NCBI GenBank assembly: GCA_003339415.1
Contig: PDHQ01000372.1
Span: 1-29,987 of the forward strand
DNA from: Ophiocordyceps camponoti-saundersi (nom. inval.)
Taxonomy: Eukaryota; Ascomycota; Sordariomycetes; Hypocreales; Ophiocordycipitaceae
DNA: 29,987 bases
Direction: 5' to 3'
In this document: piece after piece, positions 11,901-22,440 of the stretch
Numbering within the stretch: position 1 is the first letter of the stretch
Layout of the letters: the number at the start of each line of letters is the position of its first letter
The notes under the pieces: model-generated
The model's input: the letters and a program-made list of their open reading frames with translations, nothing else
Told to the model about the DNA's origin: nothing
Databases searched by the model: none
Program-made: the position numbers and the translations under genes

Positions 11901-13560
11901 TAATATATTTATACTTATTTAGTTAGGATTTATAATAATAAAGTATAAAATAAGCTTAAATATATTTAGAGATTATAATATATATTAAGTATAAGTTAGA
12001 CTTTATTATTAAGTAAGTTATATAATTTACTAGTATAATTTTAGCTTCGATTTTATATTTTAATAAGCTATAGTATTACTTCCTTATCTTTAACTTTATT
12101 TTAATATATTATAAATAATAATATTATATAAACCTTAATTAAGAATAATAAAAGTTTATTATTTATATTATTTATAGCTTATATTATAGTTATCGCTAGC
12201 TACGCTATATTATTATAATAGCTTATATTAGCTTTATATAAGCTTTATATACTTAATATAATAGCTTTACCTTAGCTTAAAAATAAGTTATTTTAAAAAT
12301 ATTATATAACTTTATCCGGAACTTTAAAATAATAAGTTATAAGATTCCTTATTATTAAATATCTTATTAATAATAATATATTTACCGCTATATTTATCTT
12401 AGCGAGATTTTTTAATAGGGGTAATTATTATATAATAGTAGCTTAAGTATATATATATTATTAATTTATTATTAATATTATCCTCCGGTCTCGGTATAAA
12501 GTATAAGGTAAGGCGTCTTAGCGAGATAACGTATTATAAAGGGGATCTTTATTCGGGCGATCTTTAAAAAGGTTAGGAACTATACTTTAATAGTTTTTAA
12601 AATTTAAGGAATTTTTAAGTCCCTTTATTATTAGGATATAGCTATTTTTACTCTCTTTATTTTTAGGGAAAGCGACTCTTATAATCGGATAATTTTTTAA
12701 GTAATAAGAGACTTTATATAATTAGTTAAAATACTTAGGGTATTATAATACCTATTTTAAAAGTTATAATATTATATACCTATACTAGCTATATAGTAAA
12801 GTAATTTATTACCTATAAAGTAATAAACTAAAGTTCGTAAAAACTATTTTTTAATCTTATATATATCTTATAGTAATATAATATATTATAAAGTAATCGC
12901 TTAAGGTCCTTATTTATTATATCTTACTTTACTATATCTTAATCTTAGTAGTAATTTTAAAAAGCGTTAAGAAAAATTAAACCCTAGTTATTAATATTCT
13001 ATTTTATATCTAAAATAAACTTTATAATATAAGTATTTAAGAGCTAAAGTATTATTACTTTTTTTTTAATATTACTCTTTTATAAAGCTATATTAATAAG
13101 CTATTATAATAGCTTTAGGATTATTATATAGCTAAAGGCTTACTTTTTCTACTCTTCGTATACCCTTTAGTTATTTTATATAAAGCCTATACTTTAGGGG
13201 GTACTTATCTCTCCTATCTCTCTTAAAATATATTACTAACGCTTCTTAAAATACTAAAAATAATAGTTTAAGGATTAATAAGGGTTTAAGGTTACTATCC
13301 GTAACTATATTTCCTTTTTAATATAGTTATAAGTTTTAATAAACTCTATCTCCCTTATTTAAACTATCTCTTCTAACCTTACTATTTATAATATTATTAA
13401 CGCTATTAATTAGTATTAGTTAAGCTCTTTATATATATAGAAATTATAGAAAATAAAAGTAAGTTTTAAATTATCTATATATTTACTATTTAGTAATAAT
13501 AAGGGTATTTATATATAGTATAAAAAGTGCTTATATAAGCAAAACTAACTAAATAATAAA
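8941..13560 (+). other. Unrecognised mutated relics, mostly plus-strand
   Basis: Several stretches read as plus-strand frames interrupted only by TAA/TAG. One runs from 10442 for about 40 codons without a stop (Lys/Leu/Ile-rich) and continues beyond. Another is the frame from 12482 to about 12960, with coherent runs such as IFIRAIFKKVRNYTLIVFKI. Before 10440 and between these I could not hold a frame. No RT, integrase, helicase or transposase motif was recognisable in the readings I tried. It is likely one or more transposons mutated by RIP, and I assign no family. Confidence 0.4.
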
Positions 13561-15180
13561 TAAATAATAATTAACTTGCTAAGATTCGAAATAAAGGATA
13601 ACTAAGTTATAAGCAGAGTATATTATAATTTCCCGCTTACTAAAATATAGTAAGATATTATTATATATTATTTAAAAGGAGCTAAAAATTAAATCCTAAA
13701 TAAGGCCTAAAATTAAGTACGCTATAATAAGTAATTATTAGCTATTAATATTAGCTATAAAGCGAATAAAATAGTAAATAAGTAAATATAACTTAAAGCG
13801 TATATATTACTAATAATATATTTATATTATAATATAAATTACTTATAAGTAAAAGAGGGGAATCCGCTTAAGCTAATAGCGCTAAATAAAAAATTCGCTT
13901 ATAATAATATAATAATTCTAGCTATTATCCGCTTATATAATAATAAAAAATATAAAATTTATAAATATAAGTAAAAGGAGAAAAGGTAAATTTATATTCT
14001 AACTAATATTTATAAAATAATTATTTAATATTTTATAAGCTATAATACCGCGCGAGTCCTCCTTTTATAAAAGACTTATTATAAGAGGGGCTTATTTCCC
14101 TAGTTTAAAGTAAGGTCCTCCTCCTCTTTTATAATATTAGTAAAATAAACTAAAAATATTAAAAGTAAAGGGTTAAGTTTATACTCGCGCGAGAAATAGC
14201 TAATATTATTATAACGGAGGTAATAGCTATTAACGCGTTATTTTACGATTTTATTATTACTAACTTAGGCCGCCTAGTAATAGTTTTTATTATTATAGCT
14301 AAACTAGCTATAAAAAGGAGGACCGCCGCGCTTATTAAAATATAGCTAAGTGCTAGTTTAATATATATTAATTATTAGAGTATCTTAAAATAGCTTAGGA
14401 ATATAAAGTAAAGGCGTTTAGCTTTTATTTTTAAAGCGGAATAACTTAATATTTATAATAATAGCGTAGATTTATATAATAATAATAATATATTTAACTA
14501 GGGGGATATTATACCTTATATAATATTAGTAAAGGGCTAGGGTAAAAGTATAATAAAAGCGTATAATTTTAATTTTATTAGCTTATTTAATATTATTTAT
14601 TAAAGTAAGCTTAGCTTTAAAATAAATAAGAAAGTTAGAAAAAAACTTAGAAATATATTATATAAGGTGCTTTAGTTTTATTATAATAATTTAGCGCTAG
14701 TATAAGTTAGCGAATATAATATTAAGGTAATTTAAAAAGTAATTAAAGTTATACTTATACTCGCTACTTTATTTAAAAAATAAAGCTACTTTAGCTTAAA
14801 TTATAAGAGAAAGGTATTAGTATAAGAATATTTACTAGTTATAAGTATTACTAATAAAAGCCTAGTTTGCTTATAGCTTATAAGATATTAGGGAGCGCTA
14901 TATTAAAAAGAGATTTTTATTATTATTAAATAGGGACCTAATCGGTAATAGCTTATAATAAGAGTATAACTATTATTATTTAAATAGCTATATAAACTTA
15001 TATTACTAGCGTATAAGGTTTTATAATTTTATAATTATAGCTTATTACTCCTAAAGCTAAGTAATAATAGCTTATTAAGTATTAGCGTTATTTATAGTTA
15101 AAGTTAATTTACTATTAAAGTCCGATACTTTAATACTCTTATAAAAAGCTAACTTTATTAATATAAATTAACTTAGGAGG
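13561..15180 (+). pseudogene. Unrecognised long coding ghost
   Basis: From 13561 to about 14220 the line-aligned frame stays readable for about 220 codons with only TAA/TAG stops (for example ANKIVNK, LALNKKFAYNN-like and NIKSKGLSLYSREK segments, the last followed by loss of frame). From 14226 the frame one base earlier carries on (KLAIKRRTAALIKI). From about 14701 to 15180 the first frame is readable again (DIRERYIKKRFLLLLNRDL and IKVNLLL-like segments). Two small indels or introns would join these into one protein of roughly 500 residues. I do not recognise the family. The region ends near the AT-dinucleotide stretch at 15190-15300. It may be a transposon protein. Confidence 0.4.
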
Positions 15181-15361
15181 CTCTAAAGTATATATAGTAT
15201 ATATATTTAAGGTTATAGTTTATATATATTATATATACCTATATATACCCCGCGCTTATTATATATATAAACTTAACTAAGCACCCTTATATAACTTAGC
15301 TATTCGGGCATAGCTTAAATTTCTTATAATCTCTTACTTAATATAAGCTTATTATAAACTC
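15181..15361. other. TA-dinucleotide stretch at a relic junction
   Basis: Repeated TATATATA and TTATATAT words are followed by a short segment with residual CpG and CpA (ccccgcgc, aagcaccc, cgggcata). It lies between the unrecognised ghost ending near 15180 and the Gypsy RNase H frame starting near 15340. It could be an LTR remnant or an insertion junction. I found no second copy in the window. Confidence 0.35.
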
Positions 15362-17185
15362 TAAACTTATTTAATTAAAACTTAGAAACTAAAAATTATA
15401 ATTTTTATAAATTATATTATAATTTTAGTAATTATAAAATAAACCTCTCTTTTTATTATTAATATAAGAAGTAATAATTATTTTATTTTTATTTCTTAAT
15501 TTTTAAGTTACTACTTTCTTAATATCTAATATATTCTTAGTATTTTTAATATTTTTATAAACTCTTTCTTATAACTCTATTTAAAAGTAATTTTAGAAAA
15601 AGGATAAGGAGAACTTAAGGATATCTAAGAAAATTATATTAATTAAAATTATATATTTATTTCCTTAAAAGCTATTCTTAATAACGCCTTCTAATATAAG
15701 ATTTTTAAAAAATATCTTTTTAATATATAATAATTTAAAATTTTAACGTAACTTAAAAATAAAAACTTTTAGAAAAAACTCGCTTTTATCTAAGTAAATA
15801 GCTTATTATATTTTAAAAATATTAATAATTAATAATAATTTTTTATTCTTAAAATATACGCTAAAAAAATTATTTCTAAGTATTATTTTTATAAATTTTA
15901 TACTAGCTAGAAATATATATAAGCTAAATTCTTTTTTAATTTTATTATTTCCTAATTAAGGAAAAAAATTAATTATTTTATAAATAAATATAATATTTAT
16001 AAATAAAATTAAACTTATAAATAGCCTCTTTTTAGGGAAATAGTTCTTACTTATTCCCCGGTAATTTCTTTTTATATAATTATAATAAACTTTATTACTA
16101 AACTTTTTCTAATCTTTTTAAAAAACTTATTTTAATTTAAACCTAAAGGAAAGTTTTATAATACCTTTTTTATTATTATTAAGAAGTTTTTAAAAATATA
16201 TATTTTAACCTTTAAATATAATTACTTTACTACTAAAAAATTAGCTTAGCGGCTATATAATAAGCTTACTTATTATAACTAAAAAGTTTTAAAATAAATT
16301 ATCTCTAATTAAGATCTAAAATTTATATTTAAGCTTTAGAGAATTTTATAATTTACTTTTATTACTAAACTCTTAATATTAATTATATATTACTTATAAA
16401 CTAATAATTTATTTAAAAAATAAAATTAGATTATTAAAATTACTCTTAAATTCTTATTACTAATTTCCTAATAAAATAATAAATTAATACTTTATTAGCT
16501 TTTTAGTTTTCGCTTAATAACTCCTTCTCTTTAATTATTAAAATTACGCTAAGAAAGTTATTTACTTAATTATAAATAAACGATAATCTTTATTATCTAA
16601 GTAATTAAGTTTCCCTTAAATTTAAGGAAATATTTAAAAATAAGGTAATTATATTTATTACTTATACTTAAGTTATAATAAAAAGATAATATAATAAGAA
16701 ATATCGGAAGCTTAAGTTTAAGCTTAGTAATTAAGTTAAGCTAAAACTTTAGAGAAAATATTTAGTTCCTAACGGATAAGTAGCGAAGCTTTTAAAATAG
16801 TAAACTAAGCTTTTCCGCGTAATAGAATAAATTACTTATCTAGCTTATTAATTAGATTTTCATAACTTTATAAATATTTATCTTATTATATTAATTATAT
16901 TACTTTAATTAGCTAATATTTTTAAAATATAACCTAGCCCTAAGCTTAATATTAATACTTATAAAATTAAATAAATCCTTAATAGGAAAAAAGCTAAAAA
17001 TAGATAAGATATTACTTAAATAAAATATTTTATATATTAAAAAGGATACCTAAGTAATAATAATTAATAAGTAGCTAAAAAGGATTTTTAATAAAAAAAA
17101 TTAAAAAAATTAAAAGAGAAAAAGATAAGTTAGAAACTAAGCTAGAAATTATTAAGAAAAAATATATAAGTACTTTTAAAAAGTA
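15362..17185 (+). pseudogene. Ty3/Gypsy pol ghost: RNase H, integrase, chromodomain
   Basis: Reading from 15362, RNase H is seen as IIIFINYIIILVIIK-TSL (the TDH...KQTSL region; Asp now AAT at 15410). The same frame gives the integrase zinc region, with Tyr codons 15989 and 15998 at CX2C spacing, then the core: NFIT at 16088 (for DFIT), SN at 16304-16309 (for SD), and KK at 16415 (for ER). The second Asp and the Glu are 36 codons apart, the DD35E spacing of retroviral-type integrases. Near 16480 a small indel moves the frame, which then reads FSLNNSFS, KRQYNKKYRKLKFK-like, FRVIE, LAYQLD-like and, at 16981-17090, a chromodomain (KYFIYWKGY if TAA is Trp). RT and Gag are missing upstream, so the copy is 5'-truncated. 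In a living element these domains remove template RNA, insert cDNA and target heterochromatin. Confidence 0.8.
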
Positions 17186-17460
17186 TTAGCTATGAGAATA
17201 AGGTAAATAAAGTACACGGTAATAAATATATAAAATCTTTAGGAAATAATAAACTTAATATATTACTATTTATAATAGATTTCCTTTTCTTTTCCTACCT
17301 TTTCTCTCTTACTTTCTCTCTTTTCTATTTTTCTTTTATTATCCCCCTTTATATTTTTTATTTTAATTATATCTTTCCTATATATTAGTCTTATTACCCT
17401 TATAGTTATTTCTTTTTTACTTTCTAATTCTTTTTATTATTCTTATATTATTTTCTTTCT
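17186..17460. other. Post-pol segment with pyrimidine-rich tract
   Basis: After the last coherent pol codons (Lys-rich tail ending near 17185) there is a short A/T-rich stretch, then about 60 bp of almost pure C/T at 17281-17340 and further T/C-rich DNA to about 17460. This is where the 3' LTR of the Gypsy relic should lie, but I found no matching 5' copy in the window. The pyrimidine bias makes one frame open by chance. Confidence 0.4.
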
Positions 17461-18449
17461 TTTATACTTAAAATCGATCTTTCCTATAATAATCCTTATT
17501 ATTCTTATAATAGAATATATTATAAGCTATTTTATAAGTAACTAATATATACTCCCTTAGCACTTATATTTAAAAGCTTTAAGAGAGCTATTTAGCTATT
17601 TAGAAACCTTATAAAACTTTAATATTTATTTAAATCGCTTACTAATAAATTTAATAATTAAAAATCGAATAATTATATAACTTTTATTACCTAAAAGTAA
17701 GCTTTATAAGAAAAAGGTTATAATTTATTATTTAGTAAGTTAAATAATTATATTTATTATATTAATAAGAAGGCGAAAAAGTAAGTAAATAGAGAAAGAC
17801 TCCTTAGTAATAAAAATTATAATTCTAAGTAGTCGCTTTTTAATAACGCTAACTCTAATTAATCTCTATTTAATATTTCTAAGATTATAGCTTTTAGATA
17901 TTTTACTTAATAAATTACCGCGGTATCTTTTTTTACTACTAACTTTACCTTTAAAATACCGGCTATTTTATTAAAAAGCTATACTTAACCTTTACTATTA
18001 TATTCCCTTACTAATATAAAAAGTAACATCTTTCTATAATCTAACTAACTTAAAAAGAATTACTATAATACCTATATATTATTAGAAATAATAAAAGATT
18101 ATATTAAAAGCTTAGTTAATAGGTAAGTTTATTAGGAGTTAAAAAAGTTAGAAGAGATTAAAAGAATCTTAGCTATTATTTCTTATATTAATTATTTTTA
18201 AAAAATAAAAAGAATAGTATTAATAGCTATAAAAAAGGAAACTAAAGTTAAGAGAGTAATTTTTATTTTTAAAAAATCCCTAGCTAGGCGTTTTATTACT
18301 TTTTTTACTCTAACTTAATAAAATATCCTTAAAACTCCTAATAAATAAACTTATCTTACTTTTTAATAGCTTATAACTCCCGCTTTAGTTTCTAAAATAT
18401 AATTTAATTTTAAAAAGTTTTAGAAGCTTAAAAGGTTAAAGAGGCTAAT
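17461..18449 (+). pseudogene. Unrecognised single-frame coding ghost (~330 codons)
   Basis: The line-aligned frame (codons from 17461) runs to the edge of the 11-bp array with stops only as TAA or TAG and no frameshift. It reads Asn/Ser-rich in the middle (17820-17890). It then becomes Lys/Glu/Leu-rich and probably helical from 18073 (YILLEIIKDYIKSLVN, then ELKKLEEIKRILAIISYIN). It ends basic (TKVKRVIFIFKKSLARRF). A helical middle and a basic C-terminal part would suit a Gag, and it directly follows a Gypsy pol relic, but I see no zinc knuckle and do not recognise the family. There is no ATG to mark a start. Confidence 0.45.
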
Positions 18450-18622
18450 AATAATTTCTTAATAATTTCTTAATAATTTCTTAATAATTTCTTAATAATT
18501 TCTTAATAATTTCTTAATAATTTCTTAATAATTTCTTAATAATTTCTTAATAATTTCTTAATAATTTCTTAATAATTTCTTAATAATTTCTTAATAATTT
18601 CTTAATAATTTCTTAATAATTT
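18450..18622. repeat. Perfect 11-bp tandem array, 15 copies
   Basis: The unit AATAATTTCTT repeats every 11 bp. The single C of each unit falls at 18458, 18469, 18480 and so on to 18612, 15 times without a substitution or indel. It sits just after the end of the readable ghost at 17461-18449. Its lack of divergence contrasts with the heavily mutated flanks, so it expanded or was homogenised after the RIP mutations. Confidence 0.95.
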
Positions 18623-18849
18623 ATTATAATAATTTAGTTTAGGTTATTAAATACTCGCTTACTTTTTTATAATATATTATAATAAATAAGCTTTAATATT
18701 TTAAGATATAAATATCGCCCTAATCTAAGTAACTTACTTTAATAAATCTTTTATTAAGTATAATCTTTCCTTTTATTTAAGCTATATAGTAAAAATATTT
18801 AATATTAGTAATAAATAAATTATTAATTTCCTTATTTTAATATTTATCC

Positions 18850-19290
18850 TACTTAATACCCCTGCTTTTAAGAATATATCGCTTAATATTAATAAGGCTA
18901 TTATATTTATTAATAAGAAATCCGCCCTTAATAATTCTAATAAAACTTTTAAATTTTAAAAGAGAAACTAATAAAACTCTTATATTTATATAAATAAGTA
19001 AATATATTTACCTAATAAAGGTATTATTATATTACTTTTAGCTATTATTATTAATTATATTCTTTTATTAGCTTAAAGTAATATTATAGGAAATAAGATA
19101 ACTATGAATTTTTATAATATTCTAGTTTTTAATATTTTAGATTTAGTTAAAATAGCTTTTAATAATATTATTAAAAAGCTATATAATTAGGTATATAGCT
19201 TAGTTTAACCCTTTAATAATATTAAATATAATATAATTATTAAACTTATTAATACTAACCTTTTTATTAATATAATAATAAACTAAGGCA
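18850..19290 (+). pseudogene. Unrecognised coding ghost after the 11-bp array
   Basis: Codons in the frame of 18894 (AAG GCT ATT) stay readable to about 19290. Segments include FINKKSALNNSNKTFKF, LPNKGIIILLLAIIINYI and FNIIIKKLYN-like runs, and one of the window's rare ATG codons sits near 19103. Stops are only TAA/TAG. The content is Asn/Ile/Lys-rich with no recognisable motif. It may continue the same transposon as 17461-18449, because the array between them is 165 bp (a multiple of 3) plus flanks, but the frames differ. Confidence 0.35.
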
Positions 19291-19343
19291 CTCCTTAGCT
19301 CTATATATAATATCGGTATAAACTATAGTAAAGAAATATATTA

Positions 19344-19375
19344 ATAACGCGCTTTATATAAAAAGCACGCGTTAT
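19344..19375. repeat. Short GC-tipped hairpin
   Basis: ATAACGCG at 19344-19351 pairs with CGCGTTAT at 19368-19375, with a further CTT/AAG pairing inside and an A/T loop. It is an isolated perfect stem in A/T-rich DNA. No T-run follows, so it is not called a terminator. Confidence 0.5.
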
Positions 19376-19408
19376 ACTATTTAACTATTAATATATAATA
19401 GTTAGGGT

Positions 19409-19600
19409 TTAAAATTAGTTAGTAACTTTTTTAATTATTTTTAGTTAGTTATAACTAACTAATAAAAGTTACGTTTTTTAATAACTAAATTAATTACAAA
19501 CTAACTAAAGTTACTTAAGTAACTAATCTTTAGTTATAACTTTTAGTTAATAGTTAGTTATAACTAACTAATAACTAAAAAAATTAATTACTAATTTTAA
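19409..19600. repeat. Palindrome-rich, MITE-like imperfect inverted repeat
   Basis: A perfect 22-bp palindrome lies at 19441-19462 and a 20-bp one at 19551-19570, both built on AGTTAGTTATAACTAACT. Another perfect one lies at 19509-19524 (AGTTACTTAAGTAACT). The left flank (TTAGTTAGTAAC...) also pairs with the right flank (AATTAATTACTAA), so the whole ~190 bp forms an imperfect inverted repeat centred near 19506. It lacks coding content and resembles a small non-autonomous DNA transposon. I could not define target duplications. Confidence 0.6.
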
Positions 19601-20205
19601 TTATATTTTTTATATTTTTAAAAAAGACTATAAGTTAGACGCTTTTTAAATATATTTTATTATAATTTTTTCTATTTTATTTCTTTTTTAAGAAAATATA
19701 AAAGATATAGTATTTTTTTAAAAAAAATATTATTATAATATTAATAAAAAAACCGAAATAAAATTATTTAATAATAGCTTTCTTAAATAAAATAAAAAAT
19801 AAAGCTTCTTTAATTATAAATTAATCTTTTTATAATTTTATATATTTTATTATAATTATTATAAAAATATTAGTAAAAATATATATCTATTTTTATAATT
19901 TATTATAAATATAAAAAAAAATATAATTTAAAAAGCTTTCTACCTTATTATTATTATTATTTATACGCTAAGGGCTTTCATAATATCTAAAGCTTTTATA
20001 ATATATTAAATAGGAAAAATCCCCTAAGGTAAAATAAAACCGCCTAATTATAAAAAGAAAAGCTTATTATACGCTTATAGAAAAATTAAAAGTATAATAA
20101 TAGCTAATAGCGATATAATATAATAAGCTTATTACCTAGGGGTAATTTTAGATAATATAAGAAAATAAGGTAAGGAGGGGAGTATAGAGAACGGAAAGTC
20201 TATAA
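19601..20205. other. AT-rich spacer leading to a GC-rich island
   Basis: A/T-rich sequence with homopolymer runs until about 20150, then rising G content (gtaaggaggggagtatagagaacgg) into the GC-rich minisatellite. No gene or further repeat is seen. Confidence 0.4.
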
Positions 20206-20302
20206 GGCACGGGGCGGTACGGCGTAGCGTAGCATAGCGCAGGGCGGTGCGGGGCGGTACGGGGCGGTACGAGGCGAGGCGGTATAGGGCGGGGCGGAGG
20301 AA
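20206..20302 (+). repeat. GC-rich ~10-bp minisatellite island
   Basis: Units related to GGGGCGGTAC occur exactly at 20211-20220, 20251-20260 and 20261-20270, with degenerate 5- and 10-bp relatives between and after (ggcgtagcgt, agcatagcgc, agggcggtgc, gaggcgaggc). The island is by far the most G+C-rich part of the window and nearly all G is on the plus strand. It keeps CpG throughout and a few CA/TG. No frame is proposed. Confidence 0.8.
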
Positions 20303-21180
20303 GGAAAATCTAAGAGAAAGGTAAAGTAAAATAGCGAAGTAACTATTTTATTATCTATTAGTAATTGAAAAAGGGGGGCTATATCTTTTTCTTTTTTACC
20401 TCCTTTTTCTTTTCCTTTTTTTCTTTTTTTTTATTATTTTTAGAAAAAGGTATATTTCTAACCTTTTTTTTTAACTTTTCCTTTTAACTTTTATAATAAA
20501 GGGAAAATAAAAAGGTTATATAGCTATATTAATAAAGTAATAATAATAAATATATTTAAGATTATCTATAATAAGCTTTATAACTTTTTTTATATTATAT
20601 ATATAGCTTAGCTAGCTAATTATAAAATTTTATATTAAAAGTAATAAAATAAATAATATTATATAATATTAATTATATATAAAGCTAATAAAATATATAA
20701 GCTTATAATTAGCTAATTATTATAATTATATTAAAGCTTAATATAAATATTAAAAGGTAAATAATATTAAAAGTTAAGAGCGGAGTTAAAATTAAAGCTT
20801 AAAATATTAATTAAGTTATAAATATATTCTAAGAAATTATAAGCTATTATAATAAAAATAATATAATATATTAAGAAAAGAAAATAGCTAAATAGCTTAC
20901 TAATAAATATAAAGTAGAGTAAAGTAAAACGGAGTTTTAAATATAGCTAATAATAAATAATAAGAAAAAATTTAAGTTAATTTATATAATATATAAAAGT
21001 AAAATAAATTATTAAAGCTTTAACTTAATATAATAAGAATAATATTTTAAATAAGCGCCTTAGTAAAATTAGCTATTTTAGTAGCTATTTTTAATATTAC
21101 TTTTATTATTATAATTACTAATACTCCTCCCTAGGAGTTTTATATATTAATATTAGCTTACTTTAAAATATTAAGTAAAT
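20303..21180. other. AT-rich DNA, no clear gene
   Basis: Starts with T/C-rich runs (about 20380-20480), then A/T-rich sequence with many TTATAATA and AAGCTTA words. Between about 20760 and 21060 it becomes purine-rich on the plus strand, like the coding ghost that follows, but I could not hold a frame. Confidence 0.4.
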
Positions 21181-22205
21181 AGATAATTATTAATATAAGT
21201 AAAATAAAAGGCGGGGAGGGAAGCGGAGCGATAATAATAATATTAGTAGTAATAAATATAATAATTAAACTATAAGCAGAGGTAGCGGTAATAGTAGACG
21301 CGGAGAAGGAAATAGAGGTAGTAATAAAAAGTATAAGGGCGGAGGCGCTAGCTTAAATAAAAATAATTATAATAATAATAATAAAGTTTATAATAAAAAT
21401 AAAAAAAGTAATAGTAATAATAATAATAATATTTATAATAATAATAATTATTATTATTATTATTATTATTACTTAAAAAAACCTTATTATAAAGTTCTTA
21501 TAAAAACTTTAATTAAAAATATATTTAAAAATATAAAACCTTTACTTTTTTATATATAATATAATATATAATATTAATTAAATATAAAATTATATTAATT
21601 AAAAAGTAATAGATTATATTAAAATTAATTAATTAAAATATATTTTAAAGAATATTTTTAAGCTATAATATATTTTTAATTTAAATCGCTTAAAAAGAAA
21701 GTAAAAGCTAAAGCTAAAAAAAGGTTAAAGGCGGAGGATAAAGCTATAGCTTAAATATTAATTTTTATTATATTAATATTAAAAAGCAAATTAGAGTAAA
21801 TAATAGTTAAAAGAGATAAGGAAAAGTAAGATAAAGTTAAAAAGGCGGGCGAAGCGGAGGACGTAAGCGGAGCGGAGGAGGTAAGTAATATAAAAAAAAA
21901 TAAGAAAATAGCGGGGGACATAAAAATAAAAAAAAATAGTAAAGAAAAAGCTAAAGCTTAAGCTAGACTTTATTTAAATATTAAAGCTTTTTCTTATAAA
22001 GTTTATATTAGCGGCGTTAAAGTATATAGCGGAGAGCAATAATAATAGCTTAAAAAATAAGCTTATAAGAGTTAAAAGTATTATTAGGCGTAGATTAAGT
22101 AAAAAATAAGGTAAGAAAAAGGGTAAGTAAGCTAAGTAAGCTAAGTAAGCTAAGTAAAGCTAAGTAAAGTAAGAAGCGGAGGTAAAAGCGAGGTATAAGG
22201 TAAAT
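21181..22205 (+). pseudogene. Ghost of RGG/Asn/Lys-rich protein, unrecognised
   Basis: Reading codons in the frame of 21242, the relic runs about 340 codons. From 21269 to 21556 it has no stop. It begins Arg/Gly/Ser-rich (SRGSGNSRRGEGNRGSNKK), passes an Asn run, then eight TAT/TAC codons in a row (21449-21472, Tyr now; His is possible before RIP). It continues through a region whose stops suit Gln/Trp to a Lys/Ala/Glu-rich part from 21686 (SLKKKVKAKAKKRLKAED, later KKAGEAEDVSGAEEVS) and a Gln-like repeat at 22123-22170. The RGG-like and Lys-rich content suggests nucleic-acid binding. I do not recognise the family. It could be a transposon accessory or Gag-like protein, or a captured host gene. 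Confidence 0.45.
22123..22170 (+). repeat. Short 9-bp tandem repeat (CTAAGTAAG)
   Basis: About four to five units of CTAAGTAAG, the last ones with an extra A. It lies near the end of the frame of the preceding ghost, where it would read as a short Val-Ser-Gln type repeat if TAA is taken as mutated CAA. Confidence 0.6.
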
Positions 22206-22440
22206 AAATAATAATAATTATATAGTAAAAAATACTAAAAACTATCCCTTATACCTTAACTTTATATTTAAATATTTTAATATACTTAAATATTATAAAA
22301 TAATATAAAAAGGTTAAATTAGTAAAAGCGGTCTAAGGGGATAAATTATAAAGTGAGAGGGCTTATAATAGCTTTATAGCTAAAAGCTTTATTAAAGTTT
22401 TCGTAATTTTAAATTAAACTTATAAAAAATATAAGTAAAC

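Noticed and set aside
17221..17460. N-terminal signal-like hydrophobic extension of the ghost at 17461
   Set aside because: The Phe/Leu/Ser-rich reading comes from a C/T-rich tract that opens a frame by composition alone.
18450..18622. CRISPR array
   Set aside because: Units are contiguous 11-mers without spacers, and there are no cas genes.
19344..19375. Rho-independent terminator or tRNA-like hairpin
   Set aside because: The stem is short, has no T-run after it, and is not beside an intact gene. No cloverleaf could be drawn.
19391..19410. Telomere-like TTAGGG near 19403
   Set aside because: A single copy within A/T-rich DNA; no tandem telomeric repeats.
21361..21472. Ile-rich open frame overlapping the RGG/Asn-rich ghost
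   Set aside because: It is the shifted reading of AAT/TAT repeats. The frame with Arg/Gly/Ser and Asn continues coherently on both sides and is preferred.
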